From the NCBI GenBank assembly GCA_964651705.1, contig CAZYWZ010000020.1, positions 1 through 64,000 of the forward strand: 64,000 nt of DNA. The letters run 5' to 3'. Position numbers and translations under genes: made by a program. Origin of the DNA: JADLBR01 sp964651705. Lineage in GTDB: Bacteria; Verrucomicrobiota; Verrucomicrobiia; JADLBR01. The notes beneath the pieces were generated by a model. It ran no database searches. It was not told the DNA's origin and saw only the letters and a list, made by a program, of their open reading frames with translations. Of this stretch, positions 43,930 through 53,115 are shown one piece after another (within the stretch, counting starts at the first letter, position 1; each line of letters opens with the position of its first letter).

Positions 43930-46900
43930 ATGAGAAGTTGGATGGTGTTGTCTGACGGGAACGGAGTGGAAAGGTTGGATTGGAATCCGGGTCTATGGAT
44001 TGACGAAAGTTCCGCTGCGTCTTGGTCGCGGGCCTGTCGTGACGAACTTTGCGTGTGGCTCCAAGAATTGACGGGTGGTCTGCTTGGGATCGACTCGCTC
44101 CAAGTTTCTGTCCATCCGCCGACCGAAGAGCAGGCTCGCGAGGCGTTCATAGAGAACGGCAACCTCCGGGGGAGGCTGGAGTTTTCTTGGGATGACGGCG
44201 CGTTTGATCTCTCGATTCCGATGCCTTTCCGAGGGGTTTTCATTGATGCCCGCCCTGGCTTGCAGAAGGGGTTGGTATCGGTCTGGGCGACGTGGTTGGG
44301 AGAGGCGGCCGGCTTTCGGCTGGTGAGACCGGCGGCAGAGATCGAGGCCGGGCGCCAGACCTTGAGGTGGAGGCTGGGCCTACCAGGGGGCCGATATCTG
44401 GAGTCTCGATTCGAGCGGGACATGCAACGGGACAGGCTTGGCCTAGGAAAGGGACGCTATTACGGGCGGGTTGCAGTCTACCCCGAAGCCTTGCAATCGC
44501 ACTTGGCGCCGTTCGGACTCAGGTCTTCCTCCAGATGGGAGGCGCTTCTCGAAGCAATCCTGGGCTGCTTTGCGAACTTGCCTCCCGCAGACGAGGATGA
44601 TCTGGGGCATCGGATCCTCATGGCGTTTCCGGTCTGGCTGATGCATCGCGTTGCCCAGACGTTTCTCGATGCGGTCGTTCGGGACCCCGTTGTGGGTCCA
44701 GAGGCAATCGCGATTTTGTCGGGCGGGAGGCAGGGAAGTGGCCAGTTCGCGCGCCAGGCCTGGAAGCTGATGGGCCAACGCGCGCGAACCGTCGCCGACC
44801 GAATCGAGTGGGCGATCAACGCCCGCAAGTCGTTCCACGCCACGGATCTGGTCGATCCCATCAATCCGCTAGATCTGATTTCCCGGATCACGCGGGTGCG
44901 AAGAATCCCCGTGTCTGCCTCGAAACTGGCTCACATCGGGGCCGCGCGGCGACAGAATCACCCATCGTTCCGCGGGCGACTGTGCCCGTTGGAGAGCCCC
45001 GAGTCGGAACTGGTGGGTCTGTCGTTGCAGCTGGCCTCTGGCGCCAGCGTCGATGCGGAGGGGCGGATTCTACCCGCGACGGAGCCGGCCGGTGAGTTGG
45101 GTTTTGGGGCGAGGCTGATTCCTTTCCTGGCACACAACGACGGCACGCGGAACATGATGGGCGCAAAGAACCTCCGACAGGCCGTCCCTCTCCGTCACCG
45201 GCAGGCACCGGTGGTGTGCACGGGAGGGGAGGAACTGCTGGCTGGAGCGTCCCATGTGTTGCGCGAAGTCGGCATCTGCCCCGATGCGGCCACGGCAGAT
45301 GGGGGCCTCGGCCTTGGGAGAGATCTTCTCGTCGCATATTTGCCCTGGTACGGATGGAATTTTGAGGACGCCATGGTCGTCGGCGAACATGTCGTGGCGG
45401 CAGGCTGGCTTGACCTTTCGTTCACCCAATCTTTCCGGAGACGGATCAAGAGGGGATGGGTCCCCGCCAACCCGATCGAGCAAACGGCATGGTTATGGAG
45501 CGAGAACGGTCTTGCGAAAGAGGGTTCGGAGCTTCTGGGTGGTAGCCCCATCGCACACTTCCGGTGGGAGGGCAAGGGTGACGAGAGAACGATGGTGATC
45601 CGTCACGAGGCGCGCACCTCCGCGATCCTCCGGCGCATCTGTTTCTCACGAAGGACCGAATGGACCGACGGCGTCCTCGAGTATGATCTGGAATTGCCCA
45701 TAGCCCTGAAGCCGGGCGACAAACTCATGGGACGGCACGGCAACAAAGGTGTCGTGGGCGCCATTGTGCCGGCGAGTCAAATGCCACGACTCCCGGAGCA
45801 GGGCGTGCCGGTTAATTTTCCAGGAGCCTTCCGGGGGAGGCCGATAGACATCCTGCTGAACCCGCACGGGGTCATATCGCGGATGAATCTCGGCCAGTTG
45901 ATCGAGACGCATGTAGGATGGCTGTTGCACGGTGGGACCTGCTCGGAACAGGACTTTCGCAAGCATTCCACGACAATGGGCGCGCCGCTCGCGGCCCCGT
46001 TCGAAGACATCCTTGATCACGACAAGCTGCAACGTTGTTTGGAGGACTCCGGGCTCGACCGATACGGACGCATCCACCTCCTTCTCCCCGACGGGAAGAA
46101 GACGGCCGCACCGGTCGTGGTCGGGTTCCAGCACATCGTGAGGCTTCGCCACATCCCGGAGATGAAGTCGCAGGCGCGACGGGGCGACAAGTCGGCCCTA
46201 TATTCGGCCAAGACCGGGCAGGCGGTTCGAGGGAGAAAACAAGGGGGCGGGCAGCGGGTCGGCGAGATGGAGATGTGGGCATTGGCGGGACATCGCGCGG
46301 ACGCCATCATCTCCGAGATTCTCGGAATCAAGTCGAGCGCCGAGATCGTGGCTCGCGGCTCCGATCCTGTCATTGGATCGGCAGAATACGGCTACACGGG
46401 CCACCGCCGCGTCTTGCAGGACTGGTTGTTCGCTCTGCTCATCGACCTCCAGTTGGACGACAACGAGATCTCGTTCGCCTTTTCCGACGAAACAAAGGTC
46501 CTCCAGGTCGCCGGGCCCTCCCGCCGGGTCACTTCCCCGTCGGGGCTTATCGTTTCCCCGACGGCCCGGTTTCGATGCCCCAAGGGCGGGAAGAAGCCCT
46601 GCGGCTACGAGTTATTCAAAGGGGAAAAATTTGCTTTTCCCGCCACTGCGACGGGGAAGGAGACCAAAGAGCCAGTCCTCTGCCTGGGCGATTTCTTGGC
46701 CCATCTCGGGTTCAGGGTGGCCGGACCCATCAGGCGCAGTGGTCCGGAGTATTTTGAGATTCCCCTGCAAGACATCGCGACAGGCCAGCAAGCACCATCC
46801 CTCCCGCTTGCCCTGAAGCCGGCGGGAAAAGCCATCCTTTATGGCGTCGTGACAATCGACGCGGACCAGCGCCCCACGCGTTGGCCGGACACCCTTGAGG

Positions 46901-49395
46901 AACTCCGGCTCTTCGCTCAACCTTCGGCGGCGGAGGGGAAGAGTTGGAGTCCAGAGAAACTCATCGAGGAATTCCTCAAGTCGCCCGAGCAGAAGTGGGA
47001 GGAAAGAAAACAGGGCGTCAGGGGCAAGAGAACATCGTATCGATCGGTCGATGAGATGCGCATTGCCTGTCCAGATCATCCGTCCTCTCCGTTAAAGGGG
47101 ACCACACCTTTCGGCGAGTGCCTAAAAGGCGAGGCGGGTGGGCTCTTCGACCCGACGATCTTCGGGTCGGGGATGCCTTTCTCCATGACCGGATCCTCCA
47201 GCAAGTGGGGATTCATCAAGCTACCGATAGCCGTGCCCTACCCACTTCACGTGTTCCTCACATCCGAAGACCTGGGCAAGGCTGCGGCGGACAAGAAGGT
47301 CGCCGGATTTCTTCGCAAGAACGGTATCCCGGAAAAGGATCGCCTAGCGATACGGGTCTTGCCGGTGCTGCCGGCGCGGTATCGAATGCCGGGCCGCCGA
47401 CATGGTGGGCTCGTGGCCGACCGGATTGACCGCCTCGGCTATGCGCCGCTTCTGGAGGCCTGTGCCCGCTATGCTCTTGCGACCGATGAGCACAAACGGG
47501 CCTCCATCGCTTCGGAGATCCAGAGGGGTGTCGAAATCCTATTCCGGATGCTGGCGGAGGCCCTGGGTGAAAAGACCGGCCTGGTGAGGAGGGACGGCCT
47601 CGGACGAAGGGTGGATCGGTCCGCCCGGCTGGTGGTCACCCCCAATCCAACGCTGCCGTGGGATCATGTCGGCCTTCCTGTGCTGGTCTTGTTTGAGCTG
47701 ATGGGCGACCTGATCGAGGCGTGGCTTGAGAAGAGGCCCGAGCACCACAGGCAGGAAGACCCGCTGCCCGAATGGGTGCCCGTTTCTTGGTTGAGGCCAC
47801 GTGAAAACCCAGGGACGCTGGATAGCGATCTCTCCATTCTTCAGGCGTTCCTGAAGGCGCATCCGGATTTCGTCGTTCTGCTCAATCGCCAGCCATCCCT
47901 CCATAGGGACAGTTTTCAGGCATTCCATCCTGTGCCCCTGCCGCCCGAGGCGGGTGAGGTCATCCAACTCTGCCCTCTCGCCTGCAAGGGTTTCGGGGCG
48001 GATTTTGATGGCGACGAGATGGTGATCCATGTGCCGCTGAGCGAAGAGGCGCAGCGGGAAGCCCAGCGGATGCGTCCGTCGAAAAACCTCATGTCACTCG
48101 GGCCGGAACCTCCGGATAACGTCCTGGCCCACTTCGATCAAGACTTCGTGCTTGGCACATGGTGGATGAGTCAAGACCAACCCGAGGGCGCCTCTGACGG
48201 TTTCAGGGGGCGGATTCCGTGCGCCTGCTGCCAAGAACTGATGCCCGCGACCGATCCTTTGACGAAAGACAAAGGGATCGCCTTGCTGCATCATCTGGCT
48301 GTTGCCCACACTGCAGAGGCGGCCGCCTGCGTCCACTCATGGATGCAAGAGGCGTTCCGGACCTGCACGGAACTGGGCGTCTCGTTCGGATACTACGAGC
48401 TACGCGAAATCTCACAACGAATCGCCCACGAGGCCCAGGCGATATGCGATTCGCCAACCGAAGATGCCAATGACGCCCTGCACGACCTCGCGACCGCAGC
48501 ACTCAAGGACGTCCTCAAGACTCGCTCGGCAGTAGCAGATCCTGGCGTGCACTTGGCCGCGCTAGCGATTTCCAAGGCCCGGGGAGAAAAGCAGGTGCGC
48601 CAGATTCTCGCCGCGCGCGGATTGCTTGAACCCGGCGCCACGGCCTTCGATGCCGACATGAGGCGATTCTTTTTCCGCGACTCGTTGGTCCGCGGGATGG
48701 AGCCGGAAGGGGCGTTCTACGCCGCGATGAATGCCCGCAGTTCGATGTGCGACAAGAAGCTCGGGACGGCATATGCCGGAGGAATGGCCCGCAGCCTCGT
48801 CTTCGCGATGTGGTCACACGAGATCGTTTCGAAAGACTGCGGCAATCCTGATCCGAATCGCAATCCCGTGAACTGCCTCGAAAAGGATGGGACCTGTGCC
48901 CGATGTTACGGGCCGTTGCCCGATGGCGCCTTTCCGCCGATCGGGTTCCCGGCCGGCCTCGTCGCGGCGCAGTCTATAGGCGAACGCGGCACACAGCTCT
49001 CGATGCAAAGCTTCCACGGGGGCGAGAGCGCCCTGAATGTTCACTGGGTTCGGTTCTCGCTGGGCATCGGTGAGAGGCGCCCCGGAGTGGAGATGCCCTT
49101 CGCCTTTGCCCATCCTTCGCAAACCCAAGAATTCGTGGCAACAATGAAACGGATCAAGGCATACCGCGGACTGGCCGACCGCCATTTTCAGGTCCTTTGG
49201 AAGGTGCTCCATCGGAGCGAAAGGCGCACGATACCTTCGGCGATCGAGGGGCGGGAGCCCATATCCCGTCTGTCATACCGGGATGCCGGGGGCGAGGCGC
49301 TGCTCCTCGCGCTGAAGCGCCAGAAGTGCGGGCGCGGTAGCCCCTTCTCGAGAATTCTATTCGGGGAAGCGAGATCCATCGACGCAACACTATGA
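43930..49395 (+). CDS. Single-chain fused RNA polymerase beta-beta' (accessory)
   Basis: 1821 residues with GGAGG 8 nt before ATG 43930. The beta part (about 300-870) contains INPLDLISRITRVRR, RLCPLESPE (350-358), FLAHNDGTRNMMGAKNLRQA, PWYGWNFEDAMVV (Phe478), GDKLMGRHGNKGVVG (596-) and IDILLNPHGVISRMNLGQ. The beta' part (about 1060-1821) contains GGLFDPTIFG (1070-), IRVLPVLPA, GLGRRVDRSARLVVT, LLNRQPSLHR, catalytic ADFDGDE (Asp1358, 1360, 1362), a bridge-helix region (about 1595-1628), a cysteine cluster ending TCARCYG, trigger loop AAQSIGERGTQLSMQSFHGG (1679-1698) and ADRHFQVL. The order and completeness argue for an active polymerase. It lacks most lineage insertions: about 1.8 kb-residues against about 2.7 for separate housekeeping beta plus beta'. 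No alpha or omega gene is near. The next gene overlaps by 4 bp. Confidence 0.9.
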   Translation: MRSWMVLSDGNGVERLDWNPGLWIDESSAASWSRACRDELCVWLQELTGGLLGIDSLQVSVHPPTEEQAREAFIENGNLRGRLEFSWDDGAFDLSIPMPFRGVFIDARPGLQKGLVSVWATWLGEAAGFRLVRPAAEIEAGRQTLRWRLGLPGGRYLESRFERDMQRDRLGLGKGRYYGRVAVYPEALQSHLAPFGLRSSSRWEALLEAILGCFANLPPADEDDLGHRILMAFPVWLMHRVAQTFLDAVVRDPVVGPEAIAILSGGRQGSGQFARQAWKLMGQRARTVADRIEWAINARKSFHATDLVDPINPLDLISRITRVRRIPVSASKLAHIGAARRQNHPSFRGRLCPLESPESELVGLSLQLASGASVDAEGRILPATEPAGELGFGARLIPFLAHNDGTRNMMGAKNLRQAVPLRHRQAPVVCTGGEELLAGASHVLREVGICPDAATADGGLGLGRDLLVAYLPWYGWNFEDAMVVGEHVVAAGWLDLSFTQSFRRRIKRGWVPANPIEQTAWLWSENGLAKEGSELLGGSPIAHFRWEGKGDERTMVIRHEARTSAILRRICFSRRTEWTDGVLEYDLELPIALKPGDKLMGRHGNKGVVGAIVPASQMPRLPEQGVPVNFPGAFRGRPIDILLNPHGVISRMNLGQLIETHVGWLLHGGTCSEQDFRKHSTTMGAPLAAPFEDILDHDKLQRCLEDSGLDRYGRIHLLLPDGKKTAAPVVVGFQHIVRLRHIPEMKSQARRGDKSALYSAKTGQAVRGRKQGGGQRVGEMEMWALAGHRADAIISEILGIKSSAEIVARGSDPVIGSAEYGYTGHRRVLQDWLFALLIDLQLDDNEISFAFSDETKVLQVAGPSRRVTSPSGLIVSPTARFRCPKGGKKPCGYELFKGEKFAFPATATGKETKEPVLCLGDFLAHLGFRVAGPIRRSGPEYFEIPLQDIATGQQAPSLPLALKPAGKAILYGVVTIDADQRPTRWPDTLEELRLFAQPSAAEGKSWSPEKLIEEFLKSPEQKWEERKQGVRGKRTSYRSVDEMRIACPDHPSSPLKGTTPFGECLKGEAGGLFDPTIFGSGMPFSMTGSSSKWGFIKLPIAVPYPLHVFLTSEDLGKAAADKKVAGFLRKNGIPEKDRLAIRVLPVLPARYRMPGRRHGGLVADRIDRLGYAPLLEACARYALATDEHKRASIASEIQRGVEILFRMLAEALGEKTGLVRRDGLGRRVDRSARLVVTPNPTLPWDHVGLPVLVLFELMGDLIEAWLEKRPEHHRQEDPLPEWVPVSWLRPRENPGTLDSDLSILQAFLKAHPDFVVLLNRQPSLHRDSFQAFHPVPLPPEAGEVIQLCPLACKGFGADFDGDEMVIHVPLSEEAQREAQRMRPSKNLMSLGPEPPDNVLAHFDQDFVLGTWWMSQDQPEGASDGFRGRIPCACCQELMPATDPLTKDKGIALLHHLAVAHTAEAAACVHSWMQEAFRTCTELGVSFGYYELREISQRIAHEAQAICDSPTEDANDALHDLATAALKDVLKTRSAVADPGVHLAALAISKARGEKQVRQILAARGLLEPGATAFDADMRRFFFRDSLVRGMEPEGAFYAAMNARSSMCDKKLGTAYAGGMARSLVFAMWSHEIVSKDCGNPDPNRNPVNCLEKDGTCARCYGPLPDGAFPPIGFPAGLVAAQSIGERGTQLSMQSFHGGESALNVHWVRFSLGIGERRPGVEMPFAFAHPSQTQEFVATMKRIKAYRGLADRHFQVLWKVLHRSERRTIPSAIEGREPISRLSYRDAGGEALLLALKRQKCGRGSPFSRILFGEARSIDATL

Positions 49396-50453
49396 CGGCA
49401 AGAAGAACTCCATCGGCCGGGGCGTCCCGAGGCCAGCGGCGTGGCGGCGTGGCGCAAAAGGGTCGGGCGCCATCCAAGGGCGCGCAAGAGTGGAGGGCGG
49501 CGGATGCCCAGATCTTGCGTGAAGGCACACCGGCGGACTTAGCCGTCCGCCTGGCCGATCGGGAGGCCCGGGGCGATATCGTCCGGGCCATTGAAGATGT
49601 CGACCTGCCCCCCGAGGATGCGCTCAACGCCGAGGCCCTCGACGCCGAGATAGATCTCGAAGATGACGATTTGACAACCCTCGAGGACCTCGATGGCGTC
49701 AGCCCGGTCGATGGCATCGTGGGTGTCCTGCCGGGCGAACCTTTCTCCTCTGACGATTTCCCCGGCGACGACCCTGAGCGCTTGGAGCTCCGTGTGGAAG
49801 ACGATGGCAGGTGCTGGTTTCTGCGGCCGCCATGGATTCGAGATGAAGCCGTCACCGCCGCGGGCCAAGGCGATCTCGATGAAATCGGATTGCGGATTCG
49901 AGTATTCGATGCACTGGCCGCGTGGCTGCAGCGGGAACGCCCTGAGTTTCTTGCCAAGCCGGAGCCTTTCGCCCTGGCAAAAAACGCGCTGGATGAGATG
50001 CGCCAAGGCACGCCCTCGGTCGTGCAGGGCACATTTCTTATCCTCTCCAGCATCGGTTCGGAAATCGCCGGCTCGGAAGGGGGGCGCAAGAAGGAGTCAA
50101 CGGCAAGAAGCCTGTTCTCGCGGTACTCGTCCGCGGCGAGTCTCGTGTGGAGAAACGGGGGCCTGCCATTGGACTTCTTGTTCGGGCGTGAGGCGCGGAT
50201 GGCATGGGTGGCGCGTGCGATCCAGCAATTCTTCGAGGGGCGCGGAAAAGCCTTGGATCGGGATCGATTCGTGGAACTGCGCGGCATCACCGTCCCCAGG
50301 ACCCGGCAAGGAAAGCGGGCACTGGCCGCAATGTCTATCACGTCACTGACGATTCGCGAGTTCGTGGCACGGGCCAATCAGATGGTGGGGACGAACTGGT
50401 CCGAGGTGATGGAGCGTCATTTTGTGGAAACCAGCCGAAAGCGAGCCTCATGA
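49392..50453 (+). CDS. Candidate divergent sigma-54-like factor of the fused polymerase
   Basis: 353 residues, ATG 49392 overlapping the polymerase stop (ATGA). Basic N-terminus (1-35), then a strongly acidic stretch at about 66-101 as in sigma-54 region II. Residues about 165-217 (FDALAAWLQRERPEFLAKP, then LAKNALDEMRQGTPSVVQGT) resemble the segment before and including the sigma-54 helix-turn-helix. Residues about 287-316 (LDRDRFVELRGITVPRTRQG, then KRALAAMSI) resemble the RpoN box region (LSDxxIAELL..GI.VARRTVAKYRE..GI). The spacing of about 90 residues between the two fits sigma-54. The similarity is weak and by eye only. The context (polymerase before, GAFTGA-type activator after) is the main support. 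Confidence 0.5.
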   Translation: MTARRTPSAGASRGQRRGGVAQKGRAPSKGAQEWRAADAQILREGTPADLAVRLADREARGDIVRAIEDVDLPPEDALNAEALDAEIDLEDDDLTTLEDLDGVSPVDGIVGVLPGEPFSSDDFPGDDPERLELRVEDDGRCWFLRPPWIRDEAVTAAGQGDLDEIGLRIRVFDALAAWLQRERPEFLAKPEPFALAKNALDEMRQGTPSVVQGTFLILSSIGSEIAGSEGGRKKESTARSLFSRYSSAASLVWRNGGLPLDFLFGREARMAWVARAIQQFFEGRGKALDRDRFVELRGITVPRTRQGKRALAAMSITSLTIREFVARANQMVGTNWSEVMERHFVETSRKRAS

Positions 50454-51793
50454 GCAACAAGTCAAGTAACGCGCGACAAACCATTTTCGCAACGAGCAAT
50501 GCGCGGCAAGAACAGCTTTGTCAATGGTTCGGAACCGGATTCGCCGGGGGACGTCAGGATGCCTGCCTGATTTCCATCTCGGGCAATTCCGAGCCGAACG
50601 ATTTCAGAGAACTCCCGACGGCGGCCGCGCGGGCGCTCATCGTCTTCGAGGATTTCCCAGTTGAAATGGCCCTCGTCGATGTTTGGCGCACATGGGCAAT
50701 GGACAGAGGTGCCTGGGAGGTGCACATCGCATTCCTCCGCTTCTACGAAGGGTCCGACGAAGACCGTTACCGCGAGATCTTGGGCGCATGTAAGGAGTGG
50801 GGGCAGCCCGTGCCCAAACAGGAAACGTGCGCGATCACGAAGGGCGCTTTTGTGCGGATGTCGGACGACCCGGCACATCGCAATTTGGCCACCTTGCTCA
50901 CGATGACTTTGGGTAGCATGGGAGACCTCCTGACAAGGGCCGAGGTGTTGGCAAGGCGCTTCAAGGGGGGGTGCCCCGACAAGAACGGACAACCGGATCG
51001 ATCAGCGATCCGCGGATACCTATCCGAGATTGATGCGCTGCTTAAGGAGGGCGGGCGTGAGCTCGATGCCAAGCCCGGACTGGACGTCGAACCGGCACCG
51101 GACCATCTGCCGAAACTGCTCTTGCGTGGTGATTCAGGCGTAGGCAAGTCACTGATAGCCGAATACTTGCACAGGAAAATCGGGTGGCAGGATCGCCCCC
51201 TTCGGATCCCCATCCCGGAGTACCTAAGCAAAGAGGACATGTTCGAGTATGATCTGTTCGGTTACAGCAAGGGTGCCTACACGGGAGGGAAGGACGAAGG
51301 TAGCCGGGGCCTGTTGTTGGCGAGTACCGGACGGGTCGTGTTCCTGGACGAGATCGGAGAGGCCAATGAATACCTCCAGGCAAAGCTCTTGGCATTTCTA
51401 GACGATTACCGCGTCCGCCCCAGGGGTTGGGAGGGGGAACCATTCTATTGTCCCGTTCTCGTTGTGGCGGCGACCAACAAGGACCTGGAAGCAATGGCGC
51501 GCGCCAAGAAGTTTCGGGGAGATCTCCTCGCCCGTTTTACCGATCGGCATGCCATTCCCGGGTTGAATGACCGTATCGCCGACCTCCCCTTCATCCTTGA
51601 TTGTCTGCTTCAGCGTCCGGCGATGAATCCCGGATCGGAGATTGAGGAAATCGGCAAGGGGGCATTTAAGGCATTCAAGGAGCGCGACTACAGCGAGGGG
51701 AACTTCCGAGAGCTTGAGAGCCTCTTCCGCACGGCGTGCGAAAACGCCCGGCGCGATGGTAGAAAATACCTAGTGGCCAAGGATGTTAATTAG
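50450..51793 (+). CDS. Sigma-54-activator-type AAA+ protein (bEBP-like) without DNA-binding domain
   Basis: 447 residues, ATG 50450 overlapping the previous stop (ATGA). The N-terminal 215 residues are an unrecognised regulatory region. The AAA+ domain has Walker A LLRGDSGVGKS (227-234), the L1 loop GYSKGAYTGG (GAYTGG 275-280, compare GAFTGA), Walker B VVFLDEIGE (296-), sensor I VAATNKD, FRGDLLARF (R-finger region) and sensor II GNFREL (417-422). These are specific to enhancer-binding activators of sigma-54. It ends right after the AAA+ lid with no Fis-like HTH, so DNA targeting must come from elsewhere. Confidence 0.82.
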   Translation: MSNKSSNARQTIFATSNARQEQLCQWFGTGFAGGRQDACLISISGNSEPNDFRELPTAAARALIVFEDFPVEMALVDVWRTWAMDRGAWEVHIAFLRFYEGSDEDRYREILGACKEWGQPVPKQETCAITKGAFVRMSDDPAHRNLATLLTMTLGSMGDLLTRAEVLARRFKGGCPDKNGQPDRSAIRGYLSEIDALLKEGGRELDAKPGLDVEPAPDHLPKLLLRGDSGVGKSLIAEYLHRKIGWQDRPLRIPIPEYLSKEDMFEYDLFGYSKGAYTGGKDEGSRGLLLASTGRVVFLDEIGEANEYLQAKLLAFLDDYRVRPRGWEGEPFYCPVLVVAATNKDLEAMARAKKFRGDLLARFTDRHAIPGLNDRIADLPFILDCLLQRPAMNPGSEIEEIGKGAFKAFKERDYSEGNFRELESLFRTACENARRDGRKYLVAKDVN

Positions 51794-52198
51794 CAGCCAT
51801 CTTGCAGAACGTTCTATAGAGGACAGTCTGTGACGCGCGGTGTCACGCACAGGACCATTTCCATGGATTCGTGAGACCGCATGGTTCGGATGGCGCATCA
51901 CCCGGACATTCTTGTCGAAGAAAAGTTCCGCTATTCTCGGACAACCGAGTCACCCCGCCCTCTCGATTGTGAGATGCCCTGAGTGATCAAGGATCATTGA
52001 TCCGATCTCATCTCGACATCTCCCAGAATCAAATCACCAGGCATGGCTGCCGTAAGCCTTGGGCCGCGCCCTCCGAGGAGGGCCACGCGGTGGTCTTGCG
52101 ATGATAGCCCCGGCCGGGGATTCCTCCATCCCCCGGCGGGATGCCGCTTCCCCCGTACCCCACCAACGAACCCCGACACCCAGAAAGGAACCCAGCCG
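51794..52198. other. 405-bp intergenic region between polymerase operon and downstream operon
   Basis: No gene. It contains short palindromes: AGAACGTTCT at 51807-51816, GTGAC-N7-GTCAC near 51830-51846, and GGATCATTGATCC at 51991-52003, within a GATC-rich stretch. It is the best place to look for the promoter of the 52199-58733 operon. I did not find a convincing sigma-54 -24/-12 element by eye. Confidence 0.5.
51991..52003. promoter_or_regulatory. Palindrome GGATCATTGATCC, possible operator
   Basis: Perfect inverted repeat of six bases around one T, in a stretch with four GATC sites (51984-52008), about 200 bp before the downstream operon. Binding protein unknown. Confidence 0.3.
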
Positions 52199-53056
52199 AT
52201 GAAAACCCTGACAACCACCCTCGCGATCCTCGGACTCCTGGCGGCTGGCATCCGGCCGTCCATCTGCCAAGCCGCGCCGACGAATGCCTGCGCTGCGGCG
52301 ACTGTCTTCCTAATTGATGACCAGACCGGAGAGGAATTGGCCCGGGTTCACGGGATTCAGCCCCTCTGCGTCGCAGATCTTGAGGTCTTGATCAACGGGG
52401 TCCTGCGGCGCGGCGCCCCGGTTCGTCTCCTCCATCAGGCCGTGGATGAGGACGCGACCGATAACGCGGTCGCGCAGATGGACTTTCGGCCCTACGCCGG
52501 GGGTCGCCCTCCCCAGCCACCTTCCCCCAATCAGCCCCTGCGCCAACTCACCGAGGCCATGAAGGTCTACCAGGAACAACGCGCCGCATGGCAGAGGGGC
52601 ATGCTGGATTACGAGGGGCGGCTCGTCGCCGAGGTCGAGGGCTTCCAGCGCGGTGTTTCAATCACCCAGGCCGAGGTCTCTCGGCGGTTCGACGAGATTC
52701 TCGTCGCGCGGAATGGGAGCGACTTCAACCGGAGCGATATCTGCGGCAGCGTCGCGGGCGCCACCCGGTTCCTTGGCGACGCGGGATTGCGCATCCTGGT
52801 GCTCAACACGGACGCCAACGATCTTCCGGCGAAGCGGACGCCGCGGACCACGCCGCTGACGCCCGAGGAACTGGATCCGAGCATCCACCTCATCTTCGTC
52901 AACAAGAGCCGCCTCCCCGAGGCATCGCCGCTGTTCGCCGGGCTGCCGAATCCGGTCCACCACGCGGACTCCATGGCCGAAGCAATGGAGATCGTCCTGT
53001 CGATGTTCGGCGGGGTGCCGGCCTTGGACGTGGTCAAGGCCGGAGGCACGCCATAA
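52199..53056 (+). CDS. Secreted protein, first gene of downstream operon
   Basis: 285 residues from ATG 52199 with AAAGGAA upstream. A signal peptide (about residues 1-25) ends ICQAA. The body has two alpha/beta blocks (AATVFLIDDQTGEELARVHG and LRILVLNTDAND) and a proline-rich linker. The strand-Asp patterns recall a von Willebrand-like or thioredoxin-like fold, but no MIDAS or active-site motif is convincing. Probably periplasmic. It is followed by a membrane protein gene after 59 bp. Confidence 0.6.
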   Translation: MKTLTTTLAILGLLAAGIRPSICQAAPTNACAAATVFLIDDQTGEELARVHGIQPLCVADLEVLINGVLRRGAPVRLLHQAVDEDATDNAVAQMDFRPYAGGRPPQPPSPNQPLRQLTEAMKVYQEQRAAWQRGMLDYEGRLVAEVEGFQRGVSITQAEVSRRFDEILVARNGSDFNRSDICGSVAGATRFLGDAGLRILVLNTDANDLPAKRTPRTTPLTPEELDPSIHLIFVNKSRLPEASPLFAGLPNPVHHADSMAEAMEIVLSMFGGVPALDVVKAGGTP

Positions 53057-53115
53057 CGCCCAGTCGACGTCCGAAATCTATTTCCAACCAACAACCAACC
53101 ACCGGAGGAAACGCC

